DNA of 64,000 nucleotides from the NCBI GenBank assembly GCA_964007475.1, contig OZ023274.1, positions 37,751,860-37,815,859 on the forward strand, in the 5' to 3' direction. Shown in pieces: positions 14,241 through 28,395 of this stretch. The position numbers and the translations under genes were made by a program. Source of the DNA: Hybos culiciformis. Its lineage: Eukaryota > Arthropoda > Insecta > Diptera > Hybotidae. The first letter of the stretch is position 1; the number at the start of each line of letters is the position of its first letter. The notes under the pieces are model-generated. The model searched no databases and was not told the origin of the DNA. It saw only the letters and a list, made by a program, of their open reading frames with translations.

Positions 14241-14868
14241 TCGAATTTGGGATTTCTAAGGAAAAATATTGGGTACGTGTTGAAAAATTTTGGGTTAAAT
14301 TTAAATTCAAATGTCTAATTTGTCATTTAAAGATCTTGAATATCAATTTTTTTTATCTCAAATTTTTGTTTAAAAAAGAAACTAAACCGTCAATCTCTGA
14401 CAATAAAACCCTGCGGAGGTAAAAATTTAATCAAAATTATCAAAAATAGAACTAACTATGCTTTTAAATTTTTTTTAATAATATTAGATTATACGACTTT
14501 TCCTCTATTTGCACTATAATTTTTTTGTCAATCTTTTTCTTTCTTTATTTATTTATTTTTTTCGTCGAATTTGGGTTTATTGAGGAAAAAAATAGGGTAC
14601 GTGTTGAAAAAATTTGATTTAAATTTAAATTAAAATGTCTAATTTGTCATTTAAAGATATTATTTGCGTATTTATTTTATATTATTATCTCGAATGTTTG
14701 TTTTTAAAAAGAAACTTATTCGTCAATCTCTGACAATGAAACCTTGCTGTGCTAAAAATTTAATCAAAATTTTCAAAAATACAACTATATTCTTTATGTG
14801 TTTTTTTTTTAATAATATTAGATTTTTCCTCAATTCACACTTTAATTTTTTGTCATCTTTCTTTATTG
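14241..14868. repeat. two diverged tandem copies, period 324 bp
   Basis: Copy 1 (14241-14550) starts TCGAATTTGGGATTTC; copy 2 (14565-14868) starts TCGAATTTGGGTTTATT. Shared blocks stay in order along the whole length: GGGTACGTGTTGAAAAA, ATGTCTAATTTGTCATTTAA, CGTCAATCTCTGACAAT, AAAAATTTAATCAAAATT and TAATAATATTAGATT. Substitutions and small indels separate the copies, so the duplication is old. No product is evident; open frames within the copies are not conserved between them. Confidence 0.85.
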
Positions 14869-17800
14869 ACGAATTCTGTTTTAGGCAGTTTATTTTGAAG
14901 TTATTAATTAATAGTTGTTTTAAGTAAAATAAACCTTATGTATAGGAAAATATTTTCCAAAAAATATATACAAGAATAAAAAAAGCACGATTAATTTAAA
15001 AAAAAAAAAAATGTTAAAGCATTTTTTATTTGATCATTTTTAATACCATTATTATTCTGAAAAAAATAAAAAATTTGTTTTTTAAATTATATTATAAATT
15101 ATGATTAATAGCAATCAAATAAGTGCTATAAAAAAATTAAATAAGGACGATATTTTTTCTTTTTAACTTTTTTTTTTTATTACTCTACGATTAAACAGCA
15201 TGATATAATCTACATTACATATTTCAGATACAGGATAAACTGACATAATTTAATGTATTTTTATTACAATTTTTCCTACCAAGTAATCAGAATTGCTTAA
15301 ATCCTATATAGAATTCAATAATGCTTTTTTTAATTCAATATTTTCCTTATACATTAAAAAAAATTATTTTATAAAGCTTGCACAGAAAAATTATTAACTT
15401 GAATTTTTAACTTCCCCTCGGTTTGACAATAAATTTCAATTTTTAGCTCAGTTGTTTTTAAGTGTTTGGGTTTGTAGAAAGATTTTTTTAAGATTATATG
15501 CTTGAATTTAGTGAAAATTTTGGTAGTAAACATATTTTTTAATATAACCTAACTTTCAAAAATATCTATATTATTCTAGAAAGAACTACTTAAACATTTT
15601 TGGCTTCCTGGAAAATATCAAAAAACCTTATCGTAGAACGAATGTAATGTTCTAAATAACAAAATTTTTAAATTTCTCTCAGGGATAACAGGGAAAAATT
15701 TTCAACATAATGTGGGAGAAAATATAATGAAAATGTAAATTATTAATTTTACTAATAAACGTAATCAATGTCTTTCTGTTTTGATCGTATATTGATTTTT
15801 TTTTTTAATGTATTTCCACGACATCCGTTTGTTGTGACAGGTCTTTTAATGATTTATTAGCGAAAAAAGACAGATGTTTAAGATCAAAGAACAAGAAAAT
15901 TAACAGGTGATTCATAAAAAAAAAACAAAAAATTATTTATAATTTAATTCATCTCATTCCTGTTTAATTTTTTTGTTAATTTCTTTTTTATACTGCTCCC
16001 CCGAATATAATATTTTTTTTTTAATTTTCCTTAATAAAATGTTGTTAAAATTACGATTTAATTTTAACAAAATTCTGCAGTCGAAGTCGTAAAAAGTTTT
16101 AGATTTTCCTTCATGTGCACTCATCCAAGTTAAGCGCATCTGGCTACGGCCAAAAAGTTGTCTATAATTAAGTTATTGTCACGCATCCAAAAAGTTTTAC
16201 CTTTTTTTTTTAGAAAAACATAACTTTGTTACACAATTTTATTCTTTAAAGAGAATTTTGACATAATTTTTCAGAAATGACAATTTGATTAAAATTATCA
16301 TGAAATGAATTTAATTTTTTTTTATTAATCAAAAAAAAAAGGGTTTTATATATTAATGTTTTCATTACTAAAATATATATATACTTTGTCTTCTTTTTTT
16401 ATTCGTGAAAATCTTTTTAACTTTTTATTATAACAATTGGAAATAAAAAATTTTCTTTCATATGCTACACATCAAAACATACAAAATTACATAATATGAA
16501 AATATATAAAAGATCAATTTTGTTTTTTATCTAAGGAAAAAAAAAAAATTTTTTTTTTCTCAACTTTTTAAATAAATTTTCTTTTGCACAAAATGTATTT
16601 AATTTTAACAGCTTCACGTCTTTTTTAGTTTTTATCCTTGAAAACTTTTTTGTTAGTGCGTATTTATGTACATATTTAACAAAAAAAAAAAAAGGACATT
16701 TATTATTTTGTCAAAATTTATTATCGTTATTAGTTCTGATTAAACTTTTATACTTTCCAAAAGAATGAGAAAAAAATCTAAAAAAACCATACAACATACC
16801 TAAATTGTGTTGTGTATAAAAATAAAAATCTTTTTTAGACATTAAATTGATCATAAAAATAATTCACATTTAAATAATTATATCTTACTATGTTGTTCTA
16901 TGCTGCACACAAATAGGATTATGGGGACTTTGGTGCATTTTAAAATGGTTATTTGATATTTTTAATACATATAAATTTAGTATAAATGCTTATAATGGAA
17001 AACAGGTTAAATATATATCATATATATACTTATATACCGAAACATATACCTATATGTAAAAAGAAAAATTCTATTTTTACCTATAGAATTTTTGAACTCA
17101 AACGTGTACAGAAAAAAAATATATTAAGGTTTATTTTATGAGATGAAGATATGGTTTATTTAACTTACTCAACTTGTTAATAGTCAAATAGGTATTGTTT
17201 ACTGTTTTATACACAGATAAATCAGTTAAAAACATTTCAATTTTGGAATGGAATAATTTTGCTAAATTACACACATTATTCAAAATTTAACAGGCATCAG
17301 ATCAGTTTTAAAGAGATTTTATCAGTTCAAAAGAGATTTTATAATACATAATCATACGTCAATATTTTATTATAGAAGAAACCTCAGAGTCCTCGAGTTT
17401 TTGAGGAGGAGATTTGAATTTTTTTTATATAATATTCTTTATATTAATTTAAATATTTAAATATCGTTTCTTATGTTAATTTTTTCTGTAATTTGGAAAA
17501 CATAATAAATGTATGTTGGGGATTTAAATGGAATACCAAAGCCAATTAAAAATTAATAGTAAATAGAATAAGAAGCATTTCCGTAAAAGCTTTTTGTGGT
17601 AATTTTTCATACATAGGATTTAGTTTAAAGAAGCTCTTTCCAAATAAAAATTTAATTAATTTTATTAACAAATATATTATGGTAGTTAGGGAAATAAGAA
17701 TATAATAAAAGAAATTACATAATTCTTAAAAAATTTTTGTTTTATATATTTTTTAATTAAATTTTAAGTTATAAAACATTGTTTACAGTTTTATTTTAGA

Positions 17801-19601
17801 GTATAATGTTAATATATAAAATTAAAATCCTGGATTATACAAAAATAAATTATAGTCAGAATAAATATTTAAATTCTTAATTTGAAATCTAAAAATTGAA
17901 AATCGTAGGCCTGTCAAGTGTATAATTTTATTTGAATATGACAGCTTAATTAATTTATAACACCATTTCTGTTTATAATCTACATAATCATGTCAAACCT
18001 TCAGACAAAATTACTAAATTCTAAAAATATATCAGACAGAGATCATTATTATTTTTATACATTAATGCAAATAAAGTTTAACTATTTTATACTTATCAAC
18101 ATAAAAAATATTGCATATAAGGTTTAATTTCAATTCAATTGTATATTGTAGTATAAAATTTAAGTATTAGATTTTTTAAAATAATCAAAATAATAATTCT
18201 ATCTGTCTAGAAAATGATCCATAATGAAGTACACAATATATAAAGTATTCAAATAGATGGAAATAATTTTATGTATAAAATGTATATATACTAACTAATT
18301 CAATTTATACACATGCCGCCAAAACTTATGTTCACTCAAATGGAAGATATAGTTAATACTTTAGGGATTATTTTTATCAAATGAAATTTTGAAACAAAAA
18401 AAAATATATATATAAATAAATAAAATAAAATATTTTTTAAATAAAATTTGAAATGTTATTTTTTTTTTTTGAATTTCAATGAAATTTATAAAAAATGTTT
18501 GAATTTTTATGTTATTGTTTTATAACAATTTTTGTTGGAATTTTTTTGTGTGTACATATTCATGATTTTATAGAGTTACATATTTACTAAAATAAGTTTA
18601 AACTTTTGAAGGATTTCGTTCTATAAATATTATAATGTGTATAAATAATTAAATACACATTTTCATTGCATTTATTTTAGTTCCAATATGTTGAAAATTA
18701 ATATAAAATTCTAGTCAAAGTCTAACAACAAGAAAATTTCTCTTTCATAAAAAGTCTGTTCATTCAAACTTCGTTTTCCACAATCGTTTACTTATTGTCC
18801 ATTAAAATTAAAAAAATTAAATGTGGCCAAAATTTGTCGCAGTATAATTGTATAATATAACTTCATTGTTATGCAAAAGGATACTTTTTGTTCCCCGCCA
18901 ACATCCTTCAAACTTTCTATATTAAAAAATAATTTTTTTAAATTTAAAAAATAAAATAAAAATTAATGAATCGTAAAATTTGAAAATGTCATACTTTATT
19001 CACATAAACTCACAAAAAATAACATCACAATACTACAATAATATCCTTAATCAAATTTAAATAAGTTTTAACTTTAATAAAGCAAAACTTTATTAGCTTT
19101 ATGTGCAAAAAAAAAAAAAATTATATATATAATTCAAGAATTTATCTTATTATAATTAACCAGCAGTTTAAGCTGATAAAGTACTATTACGAAGGTAAAT
19201 TAGGTTTTCTTTATATACCATGAGAGCTCTAACAAAAATAAAAAAAAAAAATTAAAGTGAAGAAAAAAATTTACCTTAAAGGACTTAAAATTTATCTTCT
19301 AAATGTTTTTCTCGTTTTATTATTATTATATTAAGAATACAAAAAAAAAATATTTTTTTTTTTTCAGAATAATTTACATTTTTGCTTCATTCACAAAAAA
19401 ATTTTTGTATAAATAGCGAGTATTTTATTTCGATAAAGTCTTTTATAGTATTATGGTAAAGACGATTAAAATTTATTCGAAGAAAATTTTTTAAATCTTC
19501 TCTCATCGTCATTATTGTATCTAACACCAGTATCTAACTTTTTATTCAAATAATATAATGGAATTTTGTAATGGACATTTGCAAAATTTACACAAATTAC
19601 A
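14869..19601. other. A+T-rich non-coding DNA
   Basis: No gene recognised. A 20-bp imperfect tandem duplication (CAGTT..AAAGAGATTTTAT) sits at about 17303-17342. A slightly G+C-richer patch at 16080-16160 includes a 61-codon minus-strand frame with no recognisable homology. Confidence 0.6.
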
Positions 19602-19678
19602 AAACCGAGGAGGAAATCGAACCCGAATAAGCTGGTCAATTATAATGACAATGTTGGTATTACACTATCAATGCCCTT
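19602..19678 (-). ncRNA. tRNA-like segment, probable SINE or tRNA-pseudogene remnant
   Basis: Read on the minus strand this segment carries a good RNA polymerase III B-box (GGTTCGATTTCC, 19612-19623) and, about 35-40 nt upstream, an A-box-like TAGTGTAATACC. The spacing suits a tRNA or the head of a tRNA-derived SINE. The acceptor and T stems do not pair well, so a functional tRNA is unlikely. It is a balanced-composition island in otherwise A+T-rich DNA. Confidence 0.35.
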
Positions 19679-21669
19679 TCTTAATAACTTTCTATTATAT
19701 GTACTACTATAGATAAAACAATTCATAAAGTCCTTATATTTGGACATGAATTTGACATATTATTTATGATAATTAATTAATTTGAAAATTAAAAAGAAAA
19801 ATTTAATGTTGAGTCATAAATTTGTTTAATTTTTGATAATCCATGGGGTTGACTTAGTTCCGAATTGAATTTTTGTTTTCGATATGCAAGCAAAGTAAAT
19901 TGAATACTTAATGTTGTTTGTAGGTAGTTGTAAAAAAAAAAAGTTTATGAACCTCAAAAACTATTCTTTCTTTTCTTAAAATTTGATTTTTAGAAATAAA
20001 ATCAATAATTTTTATCTATCTAAACTCTAATTCTACATTCCTAATTCTTATAAGAGTATTAAAATCAAAAAAGGTTTGAACTTATAGCTTCTGGATTAAA
20101 AAACATTTTAATAAAAATAATACTTTTTTTAAAAAAAAAAATAAGAAAATAAGTTTCAAAACAAAAAACAAGCAACAACAACATAAACTTCAACATTTTA
20201 TTATAACTAAAGTTGGTAAAATTATTGATTAAAAAAAAAATAAAAATTAACTAATTTTCATTCAACTCAAGAACTGATATTAAGAAGGAAATTGCCATCA
20301 TGTCACCACACAAAAAAATAAAGTTTTATATTTTAAATTAAATGTCACATTAACCAAGAAATCTAGAAAGATAAACGCAAAAAACTCATTTAACGCCCCT
20401 TCTTCAAGTTGAAAAAAAAAAACAAATTACTTTTAGAATTTTTTTTCCCAAAAATATATTTATTAACTTTTTCCAAGGTTTTATACTTTCAAAAAATAAA
20501 AATAAATAAAAATAAATAAATTAATAATAAAATATAAAAATGACATTAAATATTTTGGTATTAAATTACTTTTAAAAAATATTTATAAATAAGCTTTATA
20601 GAGATACTCTGGTTTAGAAATTTTAGTAGAATCTAATTCACCTGTATAACTATGAACTCAGAATTTTTCTTTGTTTAAAGATTTCAATCTATGGTACCTA
20701 AATTATTAAATAAAGAACATATTAATTTAGTTATACAAAAACTTTCAATGTGCAATAAAATTCCCATGAAAAATATGACGTTTAATTGAAAATTAAATTT
20801 ATGTATAAATCAAACCAATATAACAAAGATTCTAGTTTTGGATTTCTCTGTAATAGAACATCATTGTAAAAAAAAAAAAATGCAATTATACTTCTTGTAA
20901 AAGAATAACAATTAATCAGAATTTCTTTTGAATAATTTTCATAATAAAAGATCGTAGGTATTTTTAAATATAAATGCGTACTGCACAAAATTCTTGGAAA
21001 TTAATTGGAATCAATTATATAACAATTCAAAAATAATTGTTCAAGTTTCTTTCAGATTTATTGAACCAAAACTAAAATTTTAATTTAAAAACATAAAACA
21101 TTTTGAGATAAAATATTTGTGAATTGGTTTAAAAAGAACATTGCTTGTTAAAAAGTAAATTGTAGAAGTTTATTCTCATTGTATGTTATTTTCAAACTTA
21201 ACATAATTTTATATAAATTCCGGGTAAACATTTTCTCGCTTTTTCATCCGATAGGATCTACGTTGTATCAATTGCTAAGCCAGCACCCTTATATTTTTAT
21301 TTTTGTTATAATGTTAAGTATTCTTTTTGCATTAGATAAAATAAACATTTCAAGCTTTTAATTCTAAAGGAAAAATAAATTTCAACTGTATACAACTTTA
21401 GTTACTAAATTTTCCAAAATATTTATTTCAAATTTTTTTTTTTGTTTTTCCTATCCATATACATTTTATTTTCATGGGATGAAAATTAAAAAAATTTACG
21501 TGATCTGAAAATTTAAGTGAGAAATACTTGAATTAAAAAAAAAAAATTATATTTAAATAAGCAAAAGAAATCATTAAAATCACTCAGAAAATATCCTGGT
21601 TTTATTTTACAATTTTTATTTTTTTATACTTTTCTAGGTAGGTATATTACATATGTATACAACGTAACG

Positions 21670-21707
21670 CATACAGTACATAAAATCCACATACAGTACA
21701 TAAAATC
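21670..21707. repeat. 18-bp direct duplication
   Basis: CATACAGTACATAAAATC occurs twice, 2 bp apart (21670-21687 and 21690-21707). Confidence 0.9.
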
Positions 21708-24240
21708 GGATGAAATGTTAAAGTAATTTTCGGATGGGGTTTAGTCCAATATTTAACAGAGATAATAATAGTTTGTAGAAAGTCTATAGTAAAGATTATC
21801 CTTAAAGATATTATATTATTGCTATATGATAGAACGGTTGGATTATATATATTTTGTGTTAGATAGAATAAAAACTCAATAGATACGTTGATAAAATATT
21901 CAGAAAAAAATATTCCACCAGAACATTACATTTAACATTAGAAAAATCTATATTTTCGAGGAAATTGATACTTTGTTGTGATATATTTATCCAATCGCAA
22001 TTTTTGTTCTCAAATTTTCTACAATAAGGTATAGTTAGTTTATCTATTTATATATTTCGATTTTTCATTGTTTGAATAAATATAAATTATAGAAAATAAA
22101 GCAAACCAATAATTTAAACTAAATTTTTTGATTTTTAAGACCCATACTGTAATACACAATGTCATTCAACGAACAAAAAAAGTTACTGTTACTGCCAAAT
22201 AAAACAAAAAACTTTACTTTTCTTTTTTTTTTGTAATAAATGTTTGATTTGATTTATATGCATGCAATTTATTTTACTCTAAAATAAATTTAATAACGAC
22301 ACCTGCCTGCATTTTAATAGTTCCCAACAAAAAAATAACAAAAACTAAAAGAAAATGCTGTAAAATAATTTTTTATTTTTTTTTACCAAGAAATTGGCGA
22401 ACTTTAAAACTTTTATCTGATTTATGAAAAAAAAGAAATTCCTGGAATCTCATTTATAAAAAAGTTTCTACATAGTTTTTATACATTCAAGGTGTCGATA
22501 AAAGTAAAAATTTAATCTTAGAGGAACGTAACACTACTGCATCTCTATATAACTTTGCATTAACATATGCTTCTGCATATAAAAAGATTTTATATAATAT
22601 GATAATTTTTTTTCTCTTTTAACTTAATTTTTTTTGCTTTCAAAATTAAGTCTTGATGTTGAAACTAGGGAAAAAACTTACCCACATAATTTGATTGTAA
22701 AAAAAAAAAGAAATACATGTAAAATAAGACGAATATAGTTTTCTTTTTCAAAATCAACCTGCTTAGTTTTCAACTTCTGTAATATTATTTCAAGTGTTTC
22801 GGTTCTGAATTTCAAAAAAAAAAAAATATACACTTAATTTTAATATAGTTGCTGTTTTGAATTTTGATAAAAAGTTCTATTTAGAAGTTTTTTTTCTTAT
22901 ATTGACTTTTTTATTTTATTTGAATTTTAATGGAAAATAAATCTTTGTTTGCATGCAGAATGAATTGTTTTTACAAGTTAAAAGAAAAATTTATAAAAAT
23001 TTAAGTTTATGTTATAGTGTACAATAGTTCTTAAGAAACATTATCAAACTAGTGCAAACTAGGGATATCTTGTGACTCTTATATTAAGATTACGTGGTTT
23101 TGTACTAAATATGACTAAAAAATAAACGATAATGTATTAAAAATATAAAATATATAAAATATTACTTAATTAAATTCGGTGCCATAAAATGATGATTCAT
23201 TAAAAAAATTATTATTAGATTAATTTGTACTAATAAAAATTTGAGCAGTCTCAGATTTATTACTTTTTTGGCCAAAAATATTTTTTTAGTTTAACCAAAA
23301 ACCTGAAAATTCACTTAACAATTAGATCTATTGAACGCACTTAACATTCAATACTGTCTCAAAATATTTTAAATTCGCACTATCAAACGAATAAGTTATA
23401 CAAATTCTGACAAATAAATTAATTTTTGTTTACTTTATACACAATTTATACAATTTTACTTTTTTTTTGAGTAAAAGTAGTTGAATTCCTTCTAAACTAT
23501 CTCTATCATTAGACTTATTAAAAGCTTAAAATCCCAAGGTAAATTAGAATATTATGTAGTACTCGATGAAAATCTAGAAGTACATACTCAAATTATATAT
23601 GATGTACCTTAGTATATAAAAACATTTTGAATAACATAAATATACAAAAAAAAACAACCCTCAACAAAATTTTTTTGCTTTACTAACAAGTGTTTCATGA
23701 AGTTTTAAATTATATGTAGATTTTGTAAAAAAAAATATTATTCCTTTTGCTTTGACTTAAAAGTATACAAAAAAAAAATTAATATTAAGATTTTCTTTTT
23801 CCCCACAGTAAAGTGTATATTAGTTGTTGAACAAGAAAAAAAAAAAAAAGAAGAAAATTTGTATTTTGATTTTTTAAATCATTTCAAATGTTTTGTAATT
23901 TTTAAAGGCAACCGAAAAAATAAAAGCCTTATCTATGGAAAAACGTGTCTAACATTTTAATTTATCATGATGTTGATGGTGGTTAAATATTATTAATTCA
24001 TGGTAAAGGTGGAAACAATTTACCAATTTAGTTAAATATTCAAACCTTTTTTTTTTTTTTTTTTTTATGTAGATTCTACTAAAAACGCATAATTATACAA
24101 TTCAAATGTTACCAATGAATTTCTGTTTTTTGTTTGTTTCGTAATATAAACCCCCAAAATATTTTGTACATATTATAGAAAGAAAAAAAATTATTATTTA
24201 TATATTTTTTTCCTTTATATAATTGAGTTTATTATAATGA

Positions 24241-24310
24241 TCATCACCCACCGCACACAAAAAAGGGAACAACCCCTGCGTCGTCGGTGAAAGGTTGTTT
24301 GAGAAACATT
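24241..24310. other. isolated G+C-richer island with small hairpin
   Basis: This 70-bp patch (CACCCACCGCACAC, CCCCTGCGTCGTCGGTG) stands out sharply against almost pure A/T flanks. AACAACC (24268-24274) and GGTTGTT (24293-24299) can pair across an 18-nt loop. It could be a small exon, a structured RNA or a transposon scrap; nothing in the sequence decides. Confidence 0.3.
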
Positions 24311-26453
24311 TTATGTAATTTAAGAAAAATGGAAAATATATTGAAATTATTTTAAGAATAAATATTTTTGAACTATTTATTGAGATAGAAATAAGTTGTT
24401 TACAAATAATAAATATTTTGGTAAATAAAGTAACTTTATTGAAAATCTGACACTTTGTTAATTACGCTATTTACATGTTAACTTAGAATTCCTCAAGGAG
24501 AGGTTAAAAAAATCTGTAGTCCTTAAGGTTTTTAATTTTTAATTTTTAGAAAACAAAAAAAAGTTAAAAATAATATTGACAGGACACCCTTTCTAACACA
24601 TCTACACACGTTCCATTCAAACATAATTATATCATTATAATGTAAGCACTTAATATATACAAAAATAAGATGATCATAATAATGAAAAACATAATACTAC
24701 ATATATATTTATAAAATGAATAAAATTTAAAAGAAAACAAAAAAAGTATATTATATTTTCTTCTTCGATAAAATCAAATTATTATTATATTTTCCCAACT
24801 GTAATGCTGGTAATATAGAATTTTTATTTATTTTGTTTATTGCGCCAAGAAACTAAATGAAAATACGTGTCCTCGAATTAAAAATTATAACAAAACAACA
24901 AGTATCGCATAAATTTACTGCGAACGAAAATAACAAAAAAAAGAAAAAAAAAAACCAAAACAAAAATATAATCGTGTACCAATCTAATTACTAATTCATA
25001 ATTCCCCAAAAAGAAAACAAGTAGCTCTATACACAATATCACATGAGTAAAATTAACTTAAATTTTTTTAACATCATTAAAAATTACTTCACGTAAAAAT
25101 AATTTATTTAAAATATACACAAAACACAATATGTGTATGTTTGTATATTGTGTGTAAAAAAAAAAAAAAAGAAGCAAGCAGAGGAAAAATAATATATTAA
25201 TGAAAAGTCTTCATTTTTCAATTTCCTATTCTCGTTAATATTTTCTTCTTTTTTTTTTTTTTTTTCTTGCTAATTTATAAATTTTGTTTTTTTTTTTATT
25301 ATTTTTTTTTAACTTTTATATCGTTAAAGAGAAGATGAAAAAAAATGAAATAAAGTATGTACACTTTAGTAGTACTCTACCAGCATATTGTTAATTTGAT
25401 GAAAAGAAAATGAGAAAAGTTAATTGAAACTTTTATGTGTACAAAAAAAAAAAAAAAATTATTAAATAAACTAAAGAACAAAAAGAAAAAATAAACTTAA
25501 ATATGATTTTTTTATTTACTCCTAAAAACAAAGTATAATAAGCAGACAATCTAAATAAAAAAAAAAAAAAACTGAATACTAACTTTTAATTTAAGATTTT
25601 CACTTGAACATAAAAAAAAATTTATTATCGCAACGTTTAGCTAAAAGAGATTTGTTTCAGACAAAAAAAAAAACAAAAAAAATGTGTTATACTAAAAAAA
25701 ACACTTGGACAGATAATTTTAAGTGACAAATTAAGGTGTATACAAATTAAGGTGTATAATCTATAATTGTGAAGTATTGATAGTTGTTCTAGGGTTACCC
25801 ATACAATAAAATAATAACATAATAATGAACTAGGTTTATAATGTTACAAAATACGCTTCAAACAAAACTGCATTAAATACCTGGTCGTTTCTTCTATTTT
25901 ATGAGTTCACAAAGCTTAATATGTTAAACAAATTTTTTAAATAAAGGCTTGTACTCAATCCGAAATTTAACATGATGTTAATTTTTTAGCCTCCTGAAAA
26001 CTAATATTACTTTCGTGAATTTTCCATGAAAAATTAACATTAAATTTAATTTTATAAATCTAAAACCCTTTTAAAAAATTTAAATAATTTTTTCAAATAA
26101 ATGAAAATCTGATTTTAATAAATATTCAAAATTAGAAGTTTCATACTTTCGAATTAATGAGCGTTTTTTTCATAACAAGCCATTAACAATGTAAAATCAA
26201 TTGTTAATGTCTTGCTAATTTTGATAATTGTTAGCAACAAAAAAAATGTAATTTAGGCGAATAAAAATGTTGTACGGCTAAACATAATAAATTAACACAA
26301 CGAACTGCGTACCAAAAATGTTAATGATAAGTGTTAAATAATGTAAGCATTGTTGTCATTAAAACGATGCCTATACAAATTTAATGCGCACAAGGCGGTT
26401 AGAAAAAACGACTCTCTGGAAGCTACTTACAAATTCGAACATTTAACAACGAT

Positions 26454-28332
26454 TGTAGGATTTCGTTGTAAATAAATTATTTTCAGTTTTTATCTTTTAT
26501 AATTTTTATTTATTCCTTTTTCAATAATATTTTTAACAATTTTCTCAGTTTTATAAAATCAAATTTTCTGTCTTTAAAAAAACAAATTTTAAAATGCGGC
26601 CAAAACGAAAGTTTGTCCATTCACTTTAAAATTGATATTTGAGTATCACCGAGACCAATTTAAGTTGTTCGTCAAGCGAATGCTCAAAATCAATTAAAAA
26701 TTAAATTCAAAATGCCTTAATTTATATAAAAATAAATTATCGCCAGCGGCAAAGCGACTAGCTTTTTAATTTTCAAAAACCACTTTTGTAGTATTAAATT
26801 TTTATGTTTACATTATGCATGCTAAAAAAATATAATTCATTCATCACGAACACTAAGATAATCAGCCGTGTAGTTGAAAAGTAAACAAAACTTTTCGTAG
26901 GGATAATAAATAAAAAATTCCCACTAGTTTTCAAATTTTTGTTCGCTTTGTTGGTCGGCAGTAATTTTTTTGCCATTTTTAGTTATGTTTTAAACATTAA
27001 AAATAAATTTAAATTCAACAATAATGAAGATAAATTAATAAAAAATAATTTTTTTATTAGTTTATTAAAAAAAATTAATTTTAAATGTCCAAAATAAAAT
27101 AAAAATCCTTCCTAGGACAACTTTTTTCTTAACTACAGATTATAGGTGGATTTTTACTTGTTGTTTTTTGTTTTTTGGAATGAAAATATTTAATTTTAAT
27201 TTACCTATTTCATAAATAAATTAAAAATGATTTTAAAAACATGATTGAAATTTTGAAATAAAAAAAATATGAAAAAAAAAATTATTGTGCTATAATCAAA
27301 ACATTTTTTTTAAGTGGATTTTAGAGTATTTTTTTTAATGAAAATAATTTTCAATGGAGATTTTTAATAAAAATATATTCATAAAGTGAAGTAAAATTTA
27401 AAATTATTTTCAATAAATAAAAAGAAATATAATTTCAAATACAAAATATAAAAAAAAAACTTTTTTTTTGTACAGATAGAAGGTAGGAAGATACCTACAT
27501 AAGTATGTGGGTCCCCAGGTAGAAAAACAGCCACGTAAATGCACAAGTTCGATTTGTCCGAAACTTGGTGAGATAGTAGGGGCGGTTCTCAAATCCTCAA
27601 ATCCTTACATCCCAGAAGGTTTCTACCGGTAAACTCTCGTTTCAGGGATATGCAGCCCCATAGTTTTCATATGTTAGGTAGGTATACCTAGGTACTTGCT
27701 TTGTAGTAACCAAAGCCTTTTTTTTTTTTTTCGTACACGTTAGCTGAACTTTGTCCAAAACATCTAATAAGAGCTAGGTACGATAGCTAGATAATTTTTT
27801 GGGTTTATGTAAATTTTAATTAAATTTTAAAACATATTTGAATTTTTTTAAATTAATTTAAAATTAAAGATAAAGTACCTAGAGCCTAGAAATTATGACA
27901 AAAAAAAGTTTAATTTACTTTACCAGCAAGAAAAAAAATTTATGGATTAAATTTGCTCGATTTTTTTAATTTTTTATTTTAAACAAACACGGTTTTTTTT
28001 TCTTAAAAATTAATATAAATCATATAATAAATTGCATTCAATAATTAAATTATATTTTTTTTGTTTTTAATCCCATTTTACAGATTAATCTTTAGGTTTT
28101 GTATAGGAAATCATATAGGGTTTCATACATTTGTTATGATTTTTATGCCTACGAGATGCTGTCTATGTATTGTTTTTTTTTTTTAATAGGGGGCTTTTAA
28201 TTTATGTTGGTATTGATTCATTGGGTATTAAATAAAAAGTGTTTGCATACAAATATGTGTGTACATTATGATTTTAAAATAAGTATATAAAAATGTGTAT
28301 ATGAAAAATTGTAATAATGTGTGGGTGCTATA
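26454..28332 (-). repeat. probable 3' LTR (or 3' LTR plus inserted DNA)
   Basis: On the minus strand this starts just after a polypurine tract with TATAG (probably a decayed TGTAG) and ends CCTACA at 26454, giving matching short terminal inverted bases. About 1.9 kb is long for a gypsy LTR, so later insertions are possible; the more balanced 27470-27700 patch, rich in GGTAGG/CCTACC motifs, is a candidate. No coding capacity. A second full copy to confirm the boundaries is absent because the 5' LTR is truncated. Confidence 0.45.
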
Positions 28333-28344
28333 TTCTCCCCCTCT
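28333..28344 (-). promoter_or_regulatory. polypurine tract (plus-strand primer site)
   Basis: The minus strand reads AGAGGGGGAGAA, lying 50 bp after the integrase stop and directly before the presumed U3 start. It is the only G-rich purine run in the area and sits where the plus-strand DNA primer of an LTR element is expected. Confidence 0.65.
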
Positions 28345-28395
28345 GGCGCATTAATGTCGACCCGACGATGCGACAGGACTAATCACTGTTATATT

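Larger units (their letters stand above)
19679..26453. other. A+T-rich non-coding DNA
   Basis: Long homopolymer-rich stretch without a supportable gene. Short exact duplications occur at 21670-21707 and about 25722-25757 (AAATTAAGGTGTATA twice). Poly-T runs of about 20 bases occur near 24046 and 25248. The last 150 bases before 26454 (for example GCGCACAAGGCGG near 26387) are more balanced but show no open frame of note. Confidence 0.6.

Noticed and set aside
14005..14310. 101-codon minus-strand frame
   Set aside because: Overlaps the first copy of the tandem duplication and is not preserved in the second copy.
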